Source: Lysobacteraceae bacterium | Lineage (GTDB): Bacteria; Pseudomonadota; Gammaproteobacteria; Xanthomonadales; Xanthomonadaceae | DNA length: 64,000 nucleotides | Direction of reading: 5' to 3' | Assembly: GCA_023954075.1 (NCBI GenBank) | Contig: JAMLIV010000002.1 | Coordinates: forward strand, 177,256-241,255 | Shown here: positions 45,413-54,135 of the stretch, piece by piece | Position numbering within the stretch: position 1 is the stretch's first letter | Layout of the letters: each line of letters starts with the position of its first letter | Program-made: the position numbers and the translations under genes | Notes under the pieces: generated by a model | What the model was told of the DNA's origin: nothing | What the model saw: only the letters and a program-made list of their open reading frames with translations | The model's database searches: none

Positions 45413-46864
45413 TCAGGGCTCCCAACCGTAGCGACCGGAAAAAGGTGGCGTGGCGGCGAGGCGGTCCAGGCACTCCGCGTCCAGCGCCGCCGCGTCGATG
45501 TTCTCGATGAAACGCGCCACCAGCTTGGGCGTGCAGCCCGTGCCGATCACGTTGTGGCCCTGGCCGCGCAGCACCAGGTGGCGCGATCGGGGCAGGTGTG
45601 CGGCGACCTCCTCGCCGTAGCGCGGCGGCGTCACCGGGTCGAGCTCGCCCGAGAGCAGCAGCACCGGCGTGTCGCCGCGCGCCGGTTCGCGGAAGTCGGC
45701 GGCGCGGGAGCCGTGCGGCCAGACCGCGCACTGGGCCTGGATGTAGCGGACGAATTCGTCGCCCATCACGGTATCGGCGTCGGCCGGGTCGGGCACCAGC
45801 TCGTCGGCGTCCTCCGAACAGGTGACCGACAGGCCCATGCCCTGCGCCATCGCCTCGTCCATCGAGCTCATCAGCATCCGCGCCTGCGCCATGGCGGCGT
45901 CCGAGTGTCCCTGTGCCAGGTCCGACAGCAGCAGCGGCAGCGTCGCGGCGATGGCCGGCTGGTAGGCGTACATGCGCAGCAGCCCCGAGAGCGCCGGCCG
46001 TCCGAACTCGCCCTGCGCCGGCGCGCCGGTGGTGGCGTCGCGGAAGTGCACCTGCCGCGGCTGCTCGGCGAGCTCGGCGGCCAGTGCGCGGAAAGTGTCC
46101 ATCGGATCGCCCAGCGCCTCGCGGCAGGCGGGAAGCCGGGTGCAGGCCGCGAACTGGCGCGCCAGGGAATCCTCCAGGTTGCGTGCGTGCTCCTGCCCCA
46201 GCACCAGCGAATTGGGGACCACGCCGTCGAGCACGGCGCTTCGTACCGCTTCCGGGTAGGCCTTCATGTACTGCTGCGCCACGCGCGTGCCGTAGGAAAC
46301 GCCGATCAGGTTGATCGCCGGGACGCCCAGCGCCAGACGCACCGCCTCCAGATCGGCCACCGCGTTGCCCGTGGTGTAGTGGCGCACGTCGGCCACCGCG
46401 GAGAGCGAAGTCAGGCAGGCGCGGGTCTGTTCCACCGCGTGCCCGATCGAGATGTCGGTCGACTCGGCCTCATCCTGCGCACAGGCCAGGCGATTGGATT
46501 CGCCGGTACCGCGCTGGTCGAGCAGGATCACGTGGCGGCGCTTGAGGATGTCGGAAAACGCGCCGGCGACCGCCGGATAGCTGTCCCGCGCCGACTGGCC
46601 CGGCCCGCCGGCCAGCAGGAACACCGGATCGGCGGCCGGATCGGCGGTGGCGGCGGCAACCCAGGCCAGCGCCAGGGAAATGCGTCGGGCGTCGGGTGCG
46701 GCGCGATCTTCGGGCACCTCGACGCGGGCGCACTGTGCCGCGACCGGGGCGCTCGCGCCGGGTGCGGCCAGGGTGCAGGGCGAGAAGGCGATGCCGCCGA
46801 GCGTGGTCGCGCTCGCCAGCGGTGCCGCCAGGCACAGGGCAATGAAGCTGAGTGGGCGTTTCAT
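45413..46864 (-). CDS. Secreted alpha/beta hydrolase, S33 peptidase-like
   Basis: A 483-residue protein with a signal peptide ([19 protein letters not shown]). The alpha/beta hydrolase fold has the oxyanion loop [15 protein letters not shown], the nucleophile Ser in [14 protein letters not shown], Asp in [15 protein letters not shown] and His in RGQGHNVIG. The C-terminal TAP-like segment fits tripeptidyl aminopeptidases and related secreted hydrolases of the S33 family. It acts outside the cytoplasm. It lies 3 nt before the ABC ATPase gene in the same direction. The substrate could be peptides or esters; I cannot tell which. Confidence 0.85.
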   Translation of the reverse strand: MKRPLSFIALCLAAPLASATTLGGIAFSPCTLAAPGASAPVAAQCARVEVPEDRAAPDARRISLALAWVAAATADPAADPVFLLAGGPGQSARDSYPAVAGAFSDILKRRHVILLDQRGTGESNRLACAQDEAESTDISIGHAVEQTRACLTSLSAVADVRHYTTGNAVADLEAVRLALGVPAINLIGVSYGTRVAQQYMKAYPEAVRSAVLDGVVPNSLVLGQEHARNLEDSLARQFAACTRLPACREALGDPMDTFRALAAELAEQPRQVHFRDATTGAPAQGEFGRPALSGLLRMYAYQPAIAATLPLLLSDLAQGHSDAAMAQARMLMSSMDEAMAQGMGLSVTCSEDADELVPDPADADTVMGDEFVRYIQAQCAVWPHGSRAADFREPARGDTPVLLLSGELDPVTPPRYGEEVAAHLPRSRHLVLRGQGHNVIGTGCTPKLVARFIENIDAAALDAECLDRLAATPPFSGRYGWEP

Positions 46865-46948
46865 GGGTTTCCCGGGAAGTGACAGGGCCTGATACCGACG
46901 GGCGAAGCCCCGAGGCTGTGACCGCGCGGCGGGCGCGGGCGGGGCCGA

Positions 46949-46954
46949 TATACT
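46949..46954 (+). promoter_or_regulatory. -10 element before the lipoprotein gene at 46979
   Basis: TATACT in GATATACTACCGG, 24 nt before the ATG at 46979. The same TATACT at the same distance (29 nt) precedes the ABC gene at 48521. No good -35 is seen. Confidence 0.35.
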
Positions 46955-46978
46955 ACCGGCCCCGCATTCTGGTGACCG

Positions 46979-47680
46979 ATGATGATTCTTCCGAAGCCGC
47001 CCCCGCGCGCCCTCCTGCCCCTGCTCGTGCTTGCCGGCGTTGCGAGTCTGGCGGCCTGTCGCGGCACGCCCGAGCCTGCGGCCACGCCTGCCGCGCCGGT
47101 CCAGGCCGAAGCCCGGACCGAACCGCAGCCCGACCTCGCGCCGCGCGAACCCAGCCGGGTGCGGGTGCGCACCAGCGCCGAGGCACCCTTTGCCTGTGAT
47201 GTGCTGAGTGAGGAAGAGTTGGGCCGCGTGCTGCCCGACGAGCCGACCATCATCGACGTCACCACCCAGCGCCGCGCCTACGGCATGGCGGTGGAGAGCG
47301 CCTGCCTGTTCGCCTTCGGACGCAACCGCGATCCTGCACGGATCGACCTCGACTCGCGCTTCATCCGCGTCGATCTCTACACCGACGCCAGCTTCCGCGC
47401 CGCGGGCCACGGCGCGCTGCAGGACCAGTGGAGCTACCGGGTGCGCGATGGCAGCACGGTGTTCCACTTGCACGACACCGCGCTGGCGGCCTGGGTCGAC
47501 TCCGAGCATCCGCCCGATCCGGCGCTGATCGTGCGCCAGGGCGAGGTGATGTACGACATCGCGCAGTACCCGGCCGCGTCCGACCAAGGCTCGCCCGAGC
47601 GCAAGGCGCAGGTCGAGGAGATCGCGCTGCTGTTCCTCGGCAAGCTCGACGCGGACGAGGACGACGCGGGCGCGAACTGA
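46979..47680 (+). CDS. Hypothetical lipoprotein
   Basis: A 233-residue protein with a signal sequence and lipobox (LVLAGVASLAACRGTPEP), a low-complexity Pro/Ala linker and a compact domain of about 160 residues containing FACDVLSEEELGRVLPDEPT and ESACLFAFGRNRDPARIDLD. The segment starting FACDVLS with a later Cys suggests a disulfide. No known family. It is divergent from the S33 hydrolase gene (114-bp gap). ATG 46979 and an in-frame ATG 3 nt later are both possible starts. Confidence 0.8.
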   Translation: MMILPKPPPRALLPLLVLAGVASLAACRGTPEPAATPAAPVQAEARTEPQPDLAPREPSRVRVRTSAEAPFACDVLSEEELGRVLPDEPTIIDVTTQRRAYGMAVESACLFAFGRNRDPARIDLDSRFIRVDLYTDASFRAAGHGALQDQWSYRVRDGSTVFHLHDTALAAWVDSEHPPDPALIVRQGEVMYDIAQYPAASDQGSPERKAQVEEIALLFLGKLDADEDDAGAN

Positions 47681-47688
47681 CGCGCGTC

Positions 47689-47723
47689 AGGGGCCGGTGC
47701 CGCGCCGCGCGGCACCGGCCCCT
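47689..47723. terminator. Strong hairpin between converging genes
   Basis: AGGGGCCGGTGCCGCG (47689-47704) and its exact complement (47708-47723) form a perfect 16-bp stem with a 3-nt loop. It lies 8 bp after the lipoprotein stop and touches the stop codon of fpr on the other strand. No T-run follows. Confidence 0.75.
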
Positions 47724-48457
47724 CAGCCCGACGCGGTGAAGCGCTCGCGCCGGATCGCGGGCGGTGCCAGACCGGCCTCGCGCAACCGCAGCGCGACCTC
47801 GTCCACCATTTCCGGGTGGCCGCAGAGGCAGGCGATGTCGTCCGCACGGGGCGAAAGCGCATCCAGCGCCTGCTGCACCCGGCCGCCCAGCAGATGCGGA
47901 TCGCCCCCGGGCACGGCTTCCCGCGACAGGCAGCCCAGGTAGGTGAAACCGGGCATCGCGCCCGCGGCGTCGAGGAAGTCCTTGCGGAAATACAGCTGCG
48001 CGCTGTCGCGGACCCCGTGCAGCAAGACGACCTTCGCGCCGCTTTCGGCGCGCTGCACGAGGTCTGGCAGCATCGAACGGAACGGCGCGATGCCGGTGCC
48101 GGTGGCGATCATCAGGTAGCGCGGCGCGGCGTCGCGCGCGGCCAGGCCGAAACGCCCGAATGGCCCGGTCGCCTCCACCATCTCGCCCATCGCCATCTGC
48201 GCCAGGCGCGCGCTGGCCAGGCCGCCCGGAGCCAGCCCGACGAGGATTTCCCAGCGCCTCCCCTCCTCGAGCGGCGCGCCGGCCAGCGAGTAGCTGCGCC
48301 GCTGCAAGGTGCCGTTCGCATCCACGACGTGGAGCTGGATGAACTGGCCGGCGCGGAACGGCAGCGGCGCGCCGTCGGCGTGCTCGAAGCCCAGGTGCAG
48401 CACCGACGCGGTGATCGGGCGGCGGTACGTGAGGCGAAGCGGAATGCGTGTGGTCAC
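47723..48457 (-). CDS. fpr: Ferredoxin-NADP reductase
   Basis: A 244-residue two-domain flavoenzyme. The FAD domain has RSYSLAGAP (about 54-62, RxYS motif) and the NADP domain has LMIATGTGIAPFRSMLPDLV (GTGIAP motif), with a C-terminal CGHPEMV. It moves electrons between NADPH and ferredoxin or flavodoxin. It could supply reduced ferredoxin to, or accept it from, the KorAB oxidoreductase about 10 kb away, an inference. It is divergent from the ABC gene at 48521. Confidence 0.9.
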   Translation of the reverse strand: MTTRIPLRLTYRRPITASVLHLGFEHADGAPLPFRAGQFIQLHVVDANGTLQRRSYSLAGAPLEEGRRWEILVGLAPGGLASARLAQMAMGEMVEATGPFGRFGLAARDAAPRYLMIATGTGIAPFRSMLPDLVQRAESGAKVVLLHGVRDSAQLYFRKDFLDAAGAMPGFTYLGCLSREAVPGGDPHLLGGRVQQALDALSPRADDIACLCGHPEMVDEVALRLREAGLAPPAIRRERFTASG

Positions 48458-48520
48458 GGCGGCAGGGGGCGGGCAGGCAAACGGCTATACTAGCGGGCTG
48501 GCACTATCTGGCAGGCATCG

Positions 48521-49456
48521 ATGAGTTCGCCCCCGGCGCTGCACGTCTCCGACTTGCGCAAGGTTTACGACAATGGCGTCACGGCCCTGCACGGCATCAG
48601 CCTGGACGTGGCCGAAGGCGACTTTTTCGCCCTCCTTGGCCCCAATGGCGCCGGCAAGTCCACCCTCATCGGCATCATCAGTTCGCTGGTCAACGCCAGC
48701 GCCGGCACCGTGGAAGTATTCGGCGTCGACGTCGCGCGCCGGCGCGGCGATGCGATGCGTCTGGTCGGCCTGGTGCCGCAGGAAATCAACTTCAACCTGT
48801 TCGAGCGCCCCTTCGACATCCTGGTGAACTATGCCGGGTTCCACGGCGTGCCGCGCGCGCTGGCGATCGAGCGCGCGCACGAGGAGCTGGCGCGCGCCCA
48901 TCTTTCCGGCAAGGCCCACCTCACCAGCCGCACCCTGTCGGGCGGCATGAAGCGGCGCCTGATGATCGCCCGTGCCCTGATGACGCGCCCGCGCCTCCTG
49001 ATCCTGGATGAACCCACCGCCGGGGTGGATATCGAGATCCGCCGCGGCATGTGGCAGCAGATGCGCGAGATCAACGCCTCCGGCACCACGGTCATCCTCA
49101 CCACGCACTATCTGGAGGAAGCCGAGGAACTGTGCCGCAATATCGCCATCATCGACCACGGCCGGATCGTGCAGCACACCGCGATGAAGGCGCTCCTGGC
49201 CACGCTCGACGTGGAAGGCTTCGTGTTCGACATCGACGGCGAACTGCCCGCGCTGCTGCCGCAGATCGAGGGCGTACGCCTGACCGCACGCGATGTCCGC
49301 ACCCTCGACGTCGAAATGCCGCGCACCATGAACCTCAACCTGCTTTTTTCCGCGCTGGGCGAGTCCGGCATCGTGGTGCGCTCGATGCGCAACCGCAGCA
49401 ACCGGCTGGAAGAACTCTTCCTGCGCCTGACCGCGCGCGAGGTGGCCGCGTCATGA
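48521..49456 (+). CDS. ABC transporter ATP-binding protein (YadG-like)
   Basis: A 311-residue ATPase. Walker A is [20 protein letters not shown], the signature is RTLSGGMKRRLMIARALMTR, Walker B is LLILDEPTAGVDIEIRRGMW and the switch is LTTHYLEEAEEL. This matches the YadG/drug-resistance exporter type, with an extra C-terminal domain of about 80 residues. The last bases overlap the permease start (ATGA at 49453). A TATACT lies 29 nt before the ATG. Confidence 0.93.
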   Translation: MSSPPALHVSDLRKVYDNGVTALHGISLDVAEGDFFALLGPNGAGKSTLIGIISSLVNASAGTVEVFGVDVARRRGDAMRLVGLVPQEINFNLFERPFDILVNYAGFHGVPRALAIERAHEELARAHLSGKAHLTSRTLSGGMKRRLMIARALMTRPRLLILDEPTAGVDIEIRRGMWQQMREINASGTTVILTTHYLEEAEELCRNIAIIDHGRIVQHTAMKALLATLDVEGFVFDIDGELPALLPQIEGVRLTARDVRTLDVEMPRTMNLNLLFSALGESGIVVRSMRNRSNRLEELFLRLTAREVAAS

Positions 49457-50226
49457 GCCGGCATCCGAACCTCGTCGCGCTGCACACCATCGCCCGGCGC
49501 GAGGTCGTCCGCATCCTTCGCATCTGGACGCAGACCCTGATCCCGCCCGCGATCACGATGACGCTTTACTTCCTGATCTTCGGCAAGCTGATCGGCGCGC
49601 GCATCGGCGACATGGGCGGCTACGGCTACATGGAGTTCATCGTGCCCGGCCTGGTGATGATGAGCATCATCCAGAACGCCTACGGCAACATCTCGTCCAG
49701 CTTCTTCGGTGCCAAGTTCGGCCGCCACGTGGAAGAGCTGCTGGTCAGCCCGGCCCCGGCCTGGGTGGTGCTTGCCGGTTACGTCGCCGGCGGCGTGCTG
49801 CGCGGCCTGATGGTGGGTGCCATCGTCTTCCTCATCGCCATGGCCTTCACCCGCGTACACGTCCCGCATCCGCTGGTGATGCTCAGCTCGATGCTGCTGG
49901 GTGCCACGATCTTCTCGCTCGCCGGCTTCGTCAACGCGGTGTACGCGAAGAAGTTCGACGACATCGCCATCGTGCCGACCTTCATCCTCACGCCGCTCAC
50001 CTACCTGGGCGGGGTGTTCTACTCGATCACGCTCCTGCCCGGCTGGGCGCAGAGTGCGACCTACGCCAACCCGATCTTCTACATGGTCAACGCCTTCCGC
50101 TACGGCCTGTTGGGCAGCAGCGACGTGCCGCTGTGGGTGGCCTATGTGCTGATGTTCGGCTTCGTCGCGCTGCTCGGCGGGTTCGCGCTGTGGCTGCTCA
50201 GGCGCGGCGTCGGCCTGCGCAGCTGA
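49453..50226 (+). CDS. ABC transporter permease (YadH-like)
   Basis: A 257-residue ABC-2 membrane protein with six predicted helices. Typical segments are TLIPPAITMTLYFLIFGKLI, FIVPGLVMMSIIQNAYGNIS and LGGVFYSITLLPGWAQ, matching the YadH family. Together with the coupled ATPase it forms a complete exporter. The stop lies just before a convergent gene at 50286. The substrate is unknown. Confidence 0.92.
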   Translation: MSRHPNLVALHTIARREVVRILRIWTQTLIPPAITMTLYFLIFGKLIGARIGDMGGYGYMEFIVPGLVMMSIIQNAYGNISSSFFGAKFGRHVEELLVSPAPAWVVLAGYVAGGVLRGLMVGAIVFLIAMAFTRVHVPHPLVMLSSMLLGATIFSLAGFVNAVYAKKFDDIAIVPTFILTPLTYLGGVFYSITLLPGWAQSATYANPIFYMVNAFRYGLLGSSDVPLWVAYVLMFGFVALLGGFALWLLRRGVGLRS

Positions 50227-50285
50227 GAGCCCGTGTGCCGGGACCCGCGCGCGACGCGGTGACGCCGGCGCGCGCGATCTTGCAG

Positions 50286-51353
50286 TCAGCGCGGCGTGGG
50301 CGTCGTGCGCAGCGCCATCAGCCGCGCGCTGCGCGCTCCCAGCTCGGCGTGGGTCTCGTGCAGGCGCGGCACGCTGAACTCCAGCACGCCGCCGCGCAGC
50401 GGGATCGCCGCGACGTGCTCGCCGTAGCTGCCCCCGGCGCCTTCCACCGGCCACTGCCAGCTTGCGAACCGGTGTGACGCATCCCAGGACGGTGCCTGCG
50501 GCGGCACGCCGGCGCGCAGCTGCGAGGCCACCCGCTCCGCGAACCGCGCCTGCGCCGGCGCATCGGCGGCCTTGTCGCCCACGCCCAGCGGTGCCGACAG
50601 GCGCGTGCTGGTGGGAACGTAGCGAAGCTGTACGTACCAGGCGTCCTCGCGCGCCAGATCCACCTGGCGATGCACCACCCAGCCCAGCACCTCGTCGGTC
50701 AGCGGCGTGCCGCGCGCCCGCGCCACCCGCGAGACCTGCTTGCGCGGCACGAAGCGGAAGTCGCGCGGCAGGTGCAGGCTGGCGGCCGCCGGCGTCAGGT
50801 CCAGCACGCCGAAACGCCACGACACGGCCTGCACCGCCATCGCCAGCTCGGCGCGCTGCTGCGCCTCGACCTCGGCCGCGGAATACTCGCGCGGTGCCGG
50901 CATCGGCACCGCTTCCGGATCCGCTTCGGCGGCGTGCGCGCGGCGCGGCGATCCCGCCTCGGCACCGTCGTCGTACTCCGATTCCTCGTACTCGGCGCGG
51001 GTGCGCTCGCGCGCCGCTTCCAGCCGCGCCGCCAGCGCCGGATCGCCAATCCGTATCTCCGCGATGTCCTCGTCGGTGAGCGCCCAGGCCATCTCGTCCA
51101 CGCCTTTGTCGACCGCGCGCATCGCCATCACACCGATCAGCAGCGTGACCACCGCGGAAAGAGCGAACGGCACGCGGATGTCCGAGTCCTTGTCGCCCCA
51201 GCACATCACCAGCGCCACGATCGACAGCGGCCAGAACAGGAGCGCGCCGATCGCCAGCAGCGGGCTGCGCCGCCAGATCCTCACGCACATCCACACCGAG
51301 ATCACGAAAAGGACGAGCAGGTAGCCGCCCATGGACATCAAGCTGCCGATCAT
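50286..51353 (-). CDS. Membrane-anchored protein with a DUF2167-like domain
   Basis: A 355-residue protein with two or three N-terminal helices (about 6-60) and a soluble part of about 250 residues. Residues 170-260 (ASLHLPRDFRFVPRKQVSRV, EVLGWVVHRQVDLAREDAWY) resemble the DUF2167 pattern of predicted membrane proteins, but the match is partial. The first part is acidic. ATG 51353 lies 4 nt after the stop of the small secreted protein gene upstream, so both are probably coupled. Function unknown. Confidence 0.65.
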   Translation of the reverse strand: MIGSLMSMGGYLLVLFVISVWMCVRIWRRSPLLAIGALLFWPLSIVALVMCWGDKDSDIRVPFALSAVVTLLIGVMAMRAVDKGVDEMAWALTDEDIAEIRIGDPALAARLEAARERTRAEYEESEYDDGAEAGSPRRAHAAEADPEAVPMPAPREYSAAEVEAQQRAELAMAVQAVSWRFGVLDLTPAAASLHLPRDFRFVPRKQVSRVARARGTPLTDEVLGWVVHRQVDLAREDAWYVQLRYVPTSTRLSAPLGVGDKAADAPAQARFAERVASQLRAGVPPQAPSWDASHRFASWQWPVEGAGGSYGEHVAAIPLRGGVLEFSVPRLHETHAELGARSARLMALRTTPTPR

Positions 51354-51357
51354 CGAA

Positions 51358-51714
51358 TCAGTCCAGTTGGATGCTGCGGATGTCGCGGCGCGACACCGAA
51401 GAGAGCGAAAATCCGCCGCTGAGCTGGGTTCGCAACTGCACCTCGTCGCCGCGTACGCCCTCGACCAGGCCGCGCCGCTCGCGCCCGCCGTCCAGGGTGA
51501 AACGCACCCGCCGCCCGATATGCCCGGAGAGCTGCGCAAACTCCAGCGTGCGCGCCTGCCTGCCGCTGCGCGCAAGCCCCGGTGCCGACGCCGAGGCCAT
51601 GTAGCTTGCGATCCAGGCCTCGTCCTCTTCGCCGGCCGCGTGTGAAACCGCGGGCACCATCAGAAGTGCCGCCAGCAGCAGCGCCATGGGGATATGCATC
51701 GGCGTTCCCTTCAA
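51358..51714 (-). CDS. Small secreted hypothetical protein
   Basis: A 118-residue protein with a signal peptide (MHIPMALLLAALLMVPAVSHA, cleavage after SHA). If translation starts at the first ATG there are five extra residues. The mature part has QLSGHIGRRVRFTLDGGRER and GFSLSSVSRRDIRSIQLD, which may be a small beta fold. I do not recognise the family. It is next to, and probably co-transcribed with, the DUF2167-like membrane protein. Confidence 0.75.
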   Translation of the reverse strand: MKGTPMHIPMALLLAALLMVPAVSHAAGEEDEAWIASYMASASAPGLARSGRQARTLEFAQLSGHIGRRVRFTLDGGRERRGLVEGVRGDEVQLRTQLSGGFSLSSVSRRDIRSIQLD

Positions 51715-51771
51715 ACCAGAGCGTGCAGGGTAGACAGCCCGCGCCGTCGCGTCCAGAAGCGGACGGTGGTC

Positions 51772-52572
51772 TCAGGCAGGCGCCTGCGTTTCGGGCAGGG
51801 CGAAAAACGCTTGCGCCGTGGCGGTGGTGGTGGCGGCCACCTGCTCGAAGGTTTCACCCCGATCGCGCGCCAGTTCTTCGGCGATATGCGGCAGGAAGGC
51901 CGGTTCGTTGCGCCGGTCTTTCGGCATCGGCCGCAGGGTGCGCGGCAGGAGGTAGGGCGCGTCGGTTTCGATCATCAGCCGATTGGCGGGGATGTTCGTC
52001 ACCAGTTCGCGCAGGTGCGCGCCGCGGCGCTCGTCGCACAGCCAGCCGGTGATGCCGATGTGCCAGTCACGGTCCAGGTACTCGAACAGCTCGCGCCGGC
52101 CGCCGGTGAAGCAGTGCACCACGGCCGCGCCGATGCGGCCTTCGACGTTCTTCATGATCGCGACGAAATCGTCGTGCGCATCGCGCTGGTGCAGGAACAG
52201 CGGCTTGCCGGTATCGATCGCGATTTCCAGCTGCATCTCGAAGGCGCGCCGCTGCGCCGGGCGTGGCGAGAAATCGCGGAAGTAGTCGAGCCCGCACTCG
52301 CCCACCGCGACCACTTCCGGATGCGCGTGCAGGGCGCGCATTTCCGCGTCGCACTCGGCGGTGTATTCGACCGCGTGGTGCGGATGCACGCCGGCGGTGG
52401 CGTACAGCACGCCGGGGTGGGCGCGCGCCAATTCCAGCGCCTGGGGCGAATGTTCGCGGCTGGCGCCGGTGACGATCATGCGCGTGACCCCGGCCGCGCG
52501 CGCGCGCGCCAGCACCGCGTCGCGGTCGTGGTCGAAGCTGTCGTGGGTGAGGTTGGTGCCGATGTCGATCAT
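51772..52572 (-). CDS. tatD: TatD family deoxyribonuclease
   Basis: A 266-residue TIM-barrel metal-dependent hydrolase. Metal ligands and motifs are MIDIGTNLTHDSFD, AGVHPHHAVEY, GECGLDYFRDFSPR, FLHQRDAHDDF, VVHCFTGGRRELFEYLDRDW and LMIETDAPYLLPRTL. The family has 3'-5' exonuclease activity and is linked to DNA repair. Start at ATG 52572; the open frame extends upstream only through GC-rich repeats. It is divergent from queF across a 182-bp gap. Confidence 0.95.
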   Translation of the reverse strand: MIDIGTNLTHDSFDHDRDAVLARARAAGVTRMIVTGASREHSPQALELARAHPGVLYATAGVHPHHAVEYTAECDAEMRALHAHPEVVAVGECGLDYFRDFSPRPAQRRAFEMQLEIAIDTGKPLFLHQRDAHDDFVAIMKNVEGRIGAAVVHCFTGGRRELFEYLDRDWHIGITGWLCDERRGAHLRELVTNIPANRLMIETDAPYLLPRTLRPMPKDRRNEPAFLPHIAEELARDRGETFEQVAATTTATAQAFFALPETQAPA

Positions 52573-52742
52573 TGGGGCGGGGAATGGGGAACGGGGAAGC
52601 GGGAAGCGGTCGTTGCGCGGGTTTTGCGCCCTCTCCCCGCCTTCGAGGGGGTGAGGGGACGCTTTGCATCGGGCGCGTCGCCCGGAACCACCAGCGCACC
52701 ACCCGACATTGTGGCCGTTCCGCGTGGCGAAAGGCGAGCCGC
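52573..52742. other. Gap with purine-rich tandem motifs and a hairpin
   Basis: This gap has no gene. It contains degenerate tandem GGGGAA units (52579-52609, GGGAATGGGGAACGGGGAAG) and an imperfect inverted repeat CCCTCTCCCC/GGGGGTGAGGGG around 52628-52657. These look like remnants of short repeats common in Xanthomonadaceae. Confidence 0.4.
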
Positions 52743-52748
52743 TAGAAT
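52743..52748 (+). promoter_or_regulatory. -10 element of queF, predicted leaderless
   Basis: TAGAAT ends 6 nt before the queF ATG, the same distance as at pdxJ. Transcription would then start at the ATG. No ribosome binding site and no preQ1 riboswitch is present, which fits a leader of zero length. Confidence 0.45.
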
Positions 52749-52754
52749 GCGCGC

Positions 52755-53579
52755 ATGACCACGCCGCACGATTCGCCGCTCGGGCGCGAGACGCGCTACG
52801 CGCAGCGCCACGACCCTGCGCTGCTGTTCCCGATCGCGCGCGCCGCCGGGCGCGATGCGCTGGGCCTGGGCGCGGCGCTGCCGTTCCACGGGGTGGACCT
52901 GTGGAACGCCTACGAGCTTTCCTGGCTCGACGCGCGTGGCAAGCCGCAGATCGCGCTGGCGCGTTTCGCGGTGCCGGCATCCAGCCCCAATCTGATCGAA
53001 TCCAAGAGTTTCAAGCTCTATCTGGGCTCGTTTTCCGGCACCCGGATGGCGGGCACCGACGCGGTGCGCGCGTGCCTCGTTTCCGATCTTTCGCGCGCCG
53101 CCGGCGCGCCGGTCGAGGTGGCGCTGACGCCGCCTGCGGACTTCGCCGCCGAGCGCATCGAAACGCTGGACGGCGAGTGCATCGACGACCTGGACCTCGC
53201 GATTTCCGACTACGGCCCGCCGCGACCGGAGTACCTTTCCGCCGAGGTGACTGAGCGGATCGAGGAGGTTCTGGTATCGCACCTGCTGAAGTCCAACTGC
53301 CCGGTGACCGGGCAGCCCGACTGGGCCAGCGTGCAGATCGCCTATGCCGGCCCGCGCATCGCCCGTGAGGGGCTGCTGCGCTACCTCGTCTCCTTCCGCG
53401 ACCACAGCGACTTCCACGAGCAGTGCGTGGAGCGGATTTTCTGCGACATCCGCGCGCGCTGCGCATGCGAGCGCCTTGCCGTCTACGCGCGCTACACCCG
53501 GCGCGGCGGGCTCGACATCAACCCCTGGCGCAGCACGTCGGCCGGGGTGCCGCCCAATCCGCGCCTGGCGCGCCAGTAA
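52755..53579 (+). CDS. queF: NADPH-dependent 7-cyano-7-deazaguanine reductase (QueF, long form)
   Basis: A 274-residue two-domain (type II) enzyme that reduces preQ0 to preQ1 in queuosine synthesis. The QueF motif is [20 protein letters not shown] and the catalytic Cys is in [19 protein letters not shown]; the C-terminal domain continues [20 protein letters not shown]. The length fits the bimodular form of gammaproteobacteria. The promoter-like TAGAAT is 6 nt before the ATG, so the message may be leaderless. No other queuosine genes are in the window. Confidence 0.96.
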   Translation: MTTPHDSPLGRETRYAQRHDPALLFPIARAAGRDALGLGAALPFHGVDLWNAYELSWLDARGKPQIALARFAVPASSPNLIESKSFKLYLGSFSGTRMAGTDAVRACLVSDLSRAAGAPVEVALTPPADFAAERIETLDGECIDDLDLAISDYGPPRPEYLSAEVTERIEEVLVSHLLKSNCPVTGQPDWASVQIAYAGPRIAREGLLRYLVSFRDHSDFHEQCVERIFCDIRARCACERLAVYARYTRRGGLDINPWRSTSAGVPPNPRLARQ

Positions 53580-53600
53580 GCCAGATTACGGAGAACCCCG

Positions 53601-54089
53601 ATGCCCTATTGCCCCATCATCGGCACGCTCGGCTACGTGCTCTCGCCCGAAGGCGATCAGGTGTTGATGATCCACCGCAACGCACGGCCCGAGGACGAAC
53701 ACCTGGGCAAGTACAACGGCCTGGGCGGCAAGCTCGAGGCCGACGAGGACGTGGTGGCCGGGATGCGGCGCGAAATCCTGGAAGAGGCAGGGATCACCTG
53801 CGAGGAGATGCGCCTGCGCGGCACGATTTCCTGGCCCGGATTCGGCAAGAACGGCGAGGACTGGCTCGGCTTCGTCTTCCTCATCACCCGTTACGCGGGC
53901 ACGCCCTTCACGCGCAATCCGGAAGGCACGCTGGAGTGGAAACCGCGCGCCACGCTCATGGACCTGCCGATGTGGGAAGGTGATCGCCACTTCCTGCCGC
54001 TGGTGTTCGATGACGATCCGCGCGCCTTCCACGGCGTGATGCCGTATCGCAACGGGCGGCCGGTGTCGTGGAGCCATTCGCGGCTGTGA
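53601..54089 (+). CDS. Nudix hydrolase, MutT-like
   Basis: A 162-residue protein with the Nudix box GGKLEADEDVVAGMRREILE followed by EAGI (about 42-65), complete for catalysis. The downstream residues WPGFGKNGEDWLGFVFLITR fit MutT/8-oxo-dGTP diphosphatase-like enzymes. It hydrolyses a nucleoside diphosphate derivative; the substrate cannot be read from the sequence. It lies 21 nt after queF, with a GGAG upstream, so they may be co-transcribed. A hairpin follows. Confidence 0.9.
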   Translation: MPYCPIIGTLGYVLSPEGDQVLMIHRNARPEDEHLGKYNGLGGKLEADEDVVAGMRREILEEAGITCEEMRLRGTISWPGFGKNGEDWLGFVFLITRYAGTPFTRNPEGTLEWKPRATLMDLPMWEGDRHFLPLVFDDDPRAFHGVMPYRNGRPVSWSHSRL

Positions 54090-54091
54090 TG

Positions 54092-54129
54092 CGGTACCGG
54101 GCCACCCGTGCATGGGCGGCCCGGTGCCG
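54092..54129. terminator. Hairpin between the converging Nudix and methyltransferase genes
   Basis: ACCGGGCC and GGCCCGGT form an 8-bp stem that extends to about 12 bp with one G:T pair. The loop is 14 nt and there is no T-run. It lies directly between the two stop codons and can act on both genes. Confidence 0.55.
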
Positions 54130-54135
54130 CGGCGG

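Noticed and set aside
52573..52754. preQ1 riboswitch upstream of queF
   Set aside because: The promoter element lies 6 nt before the ATG, so there is no leader to hold one, and no matching structure was seen.
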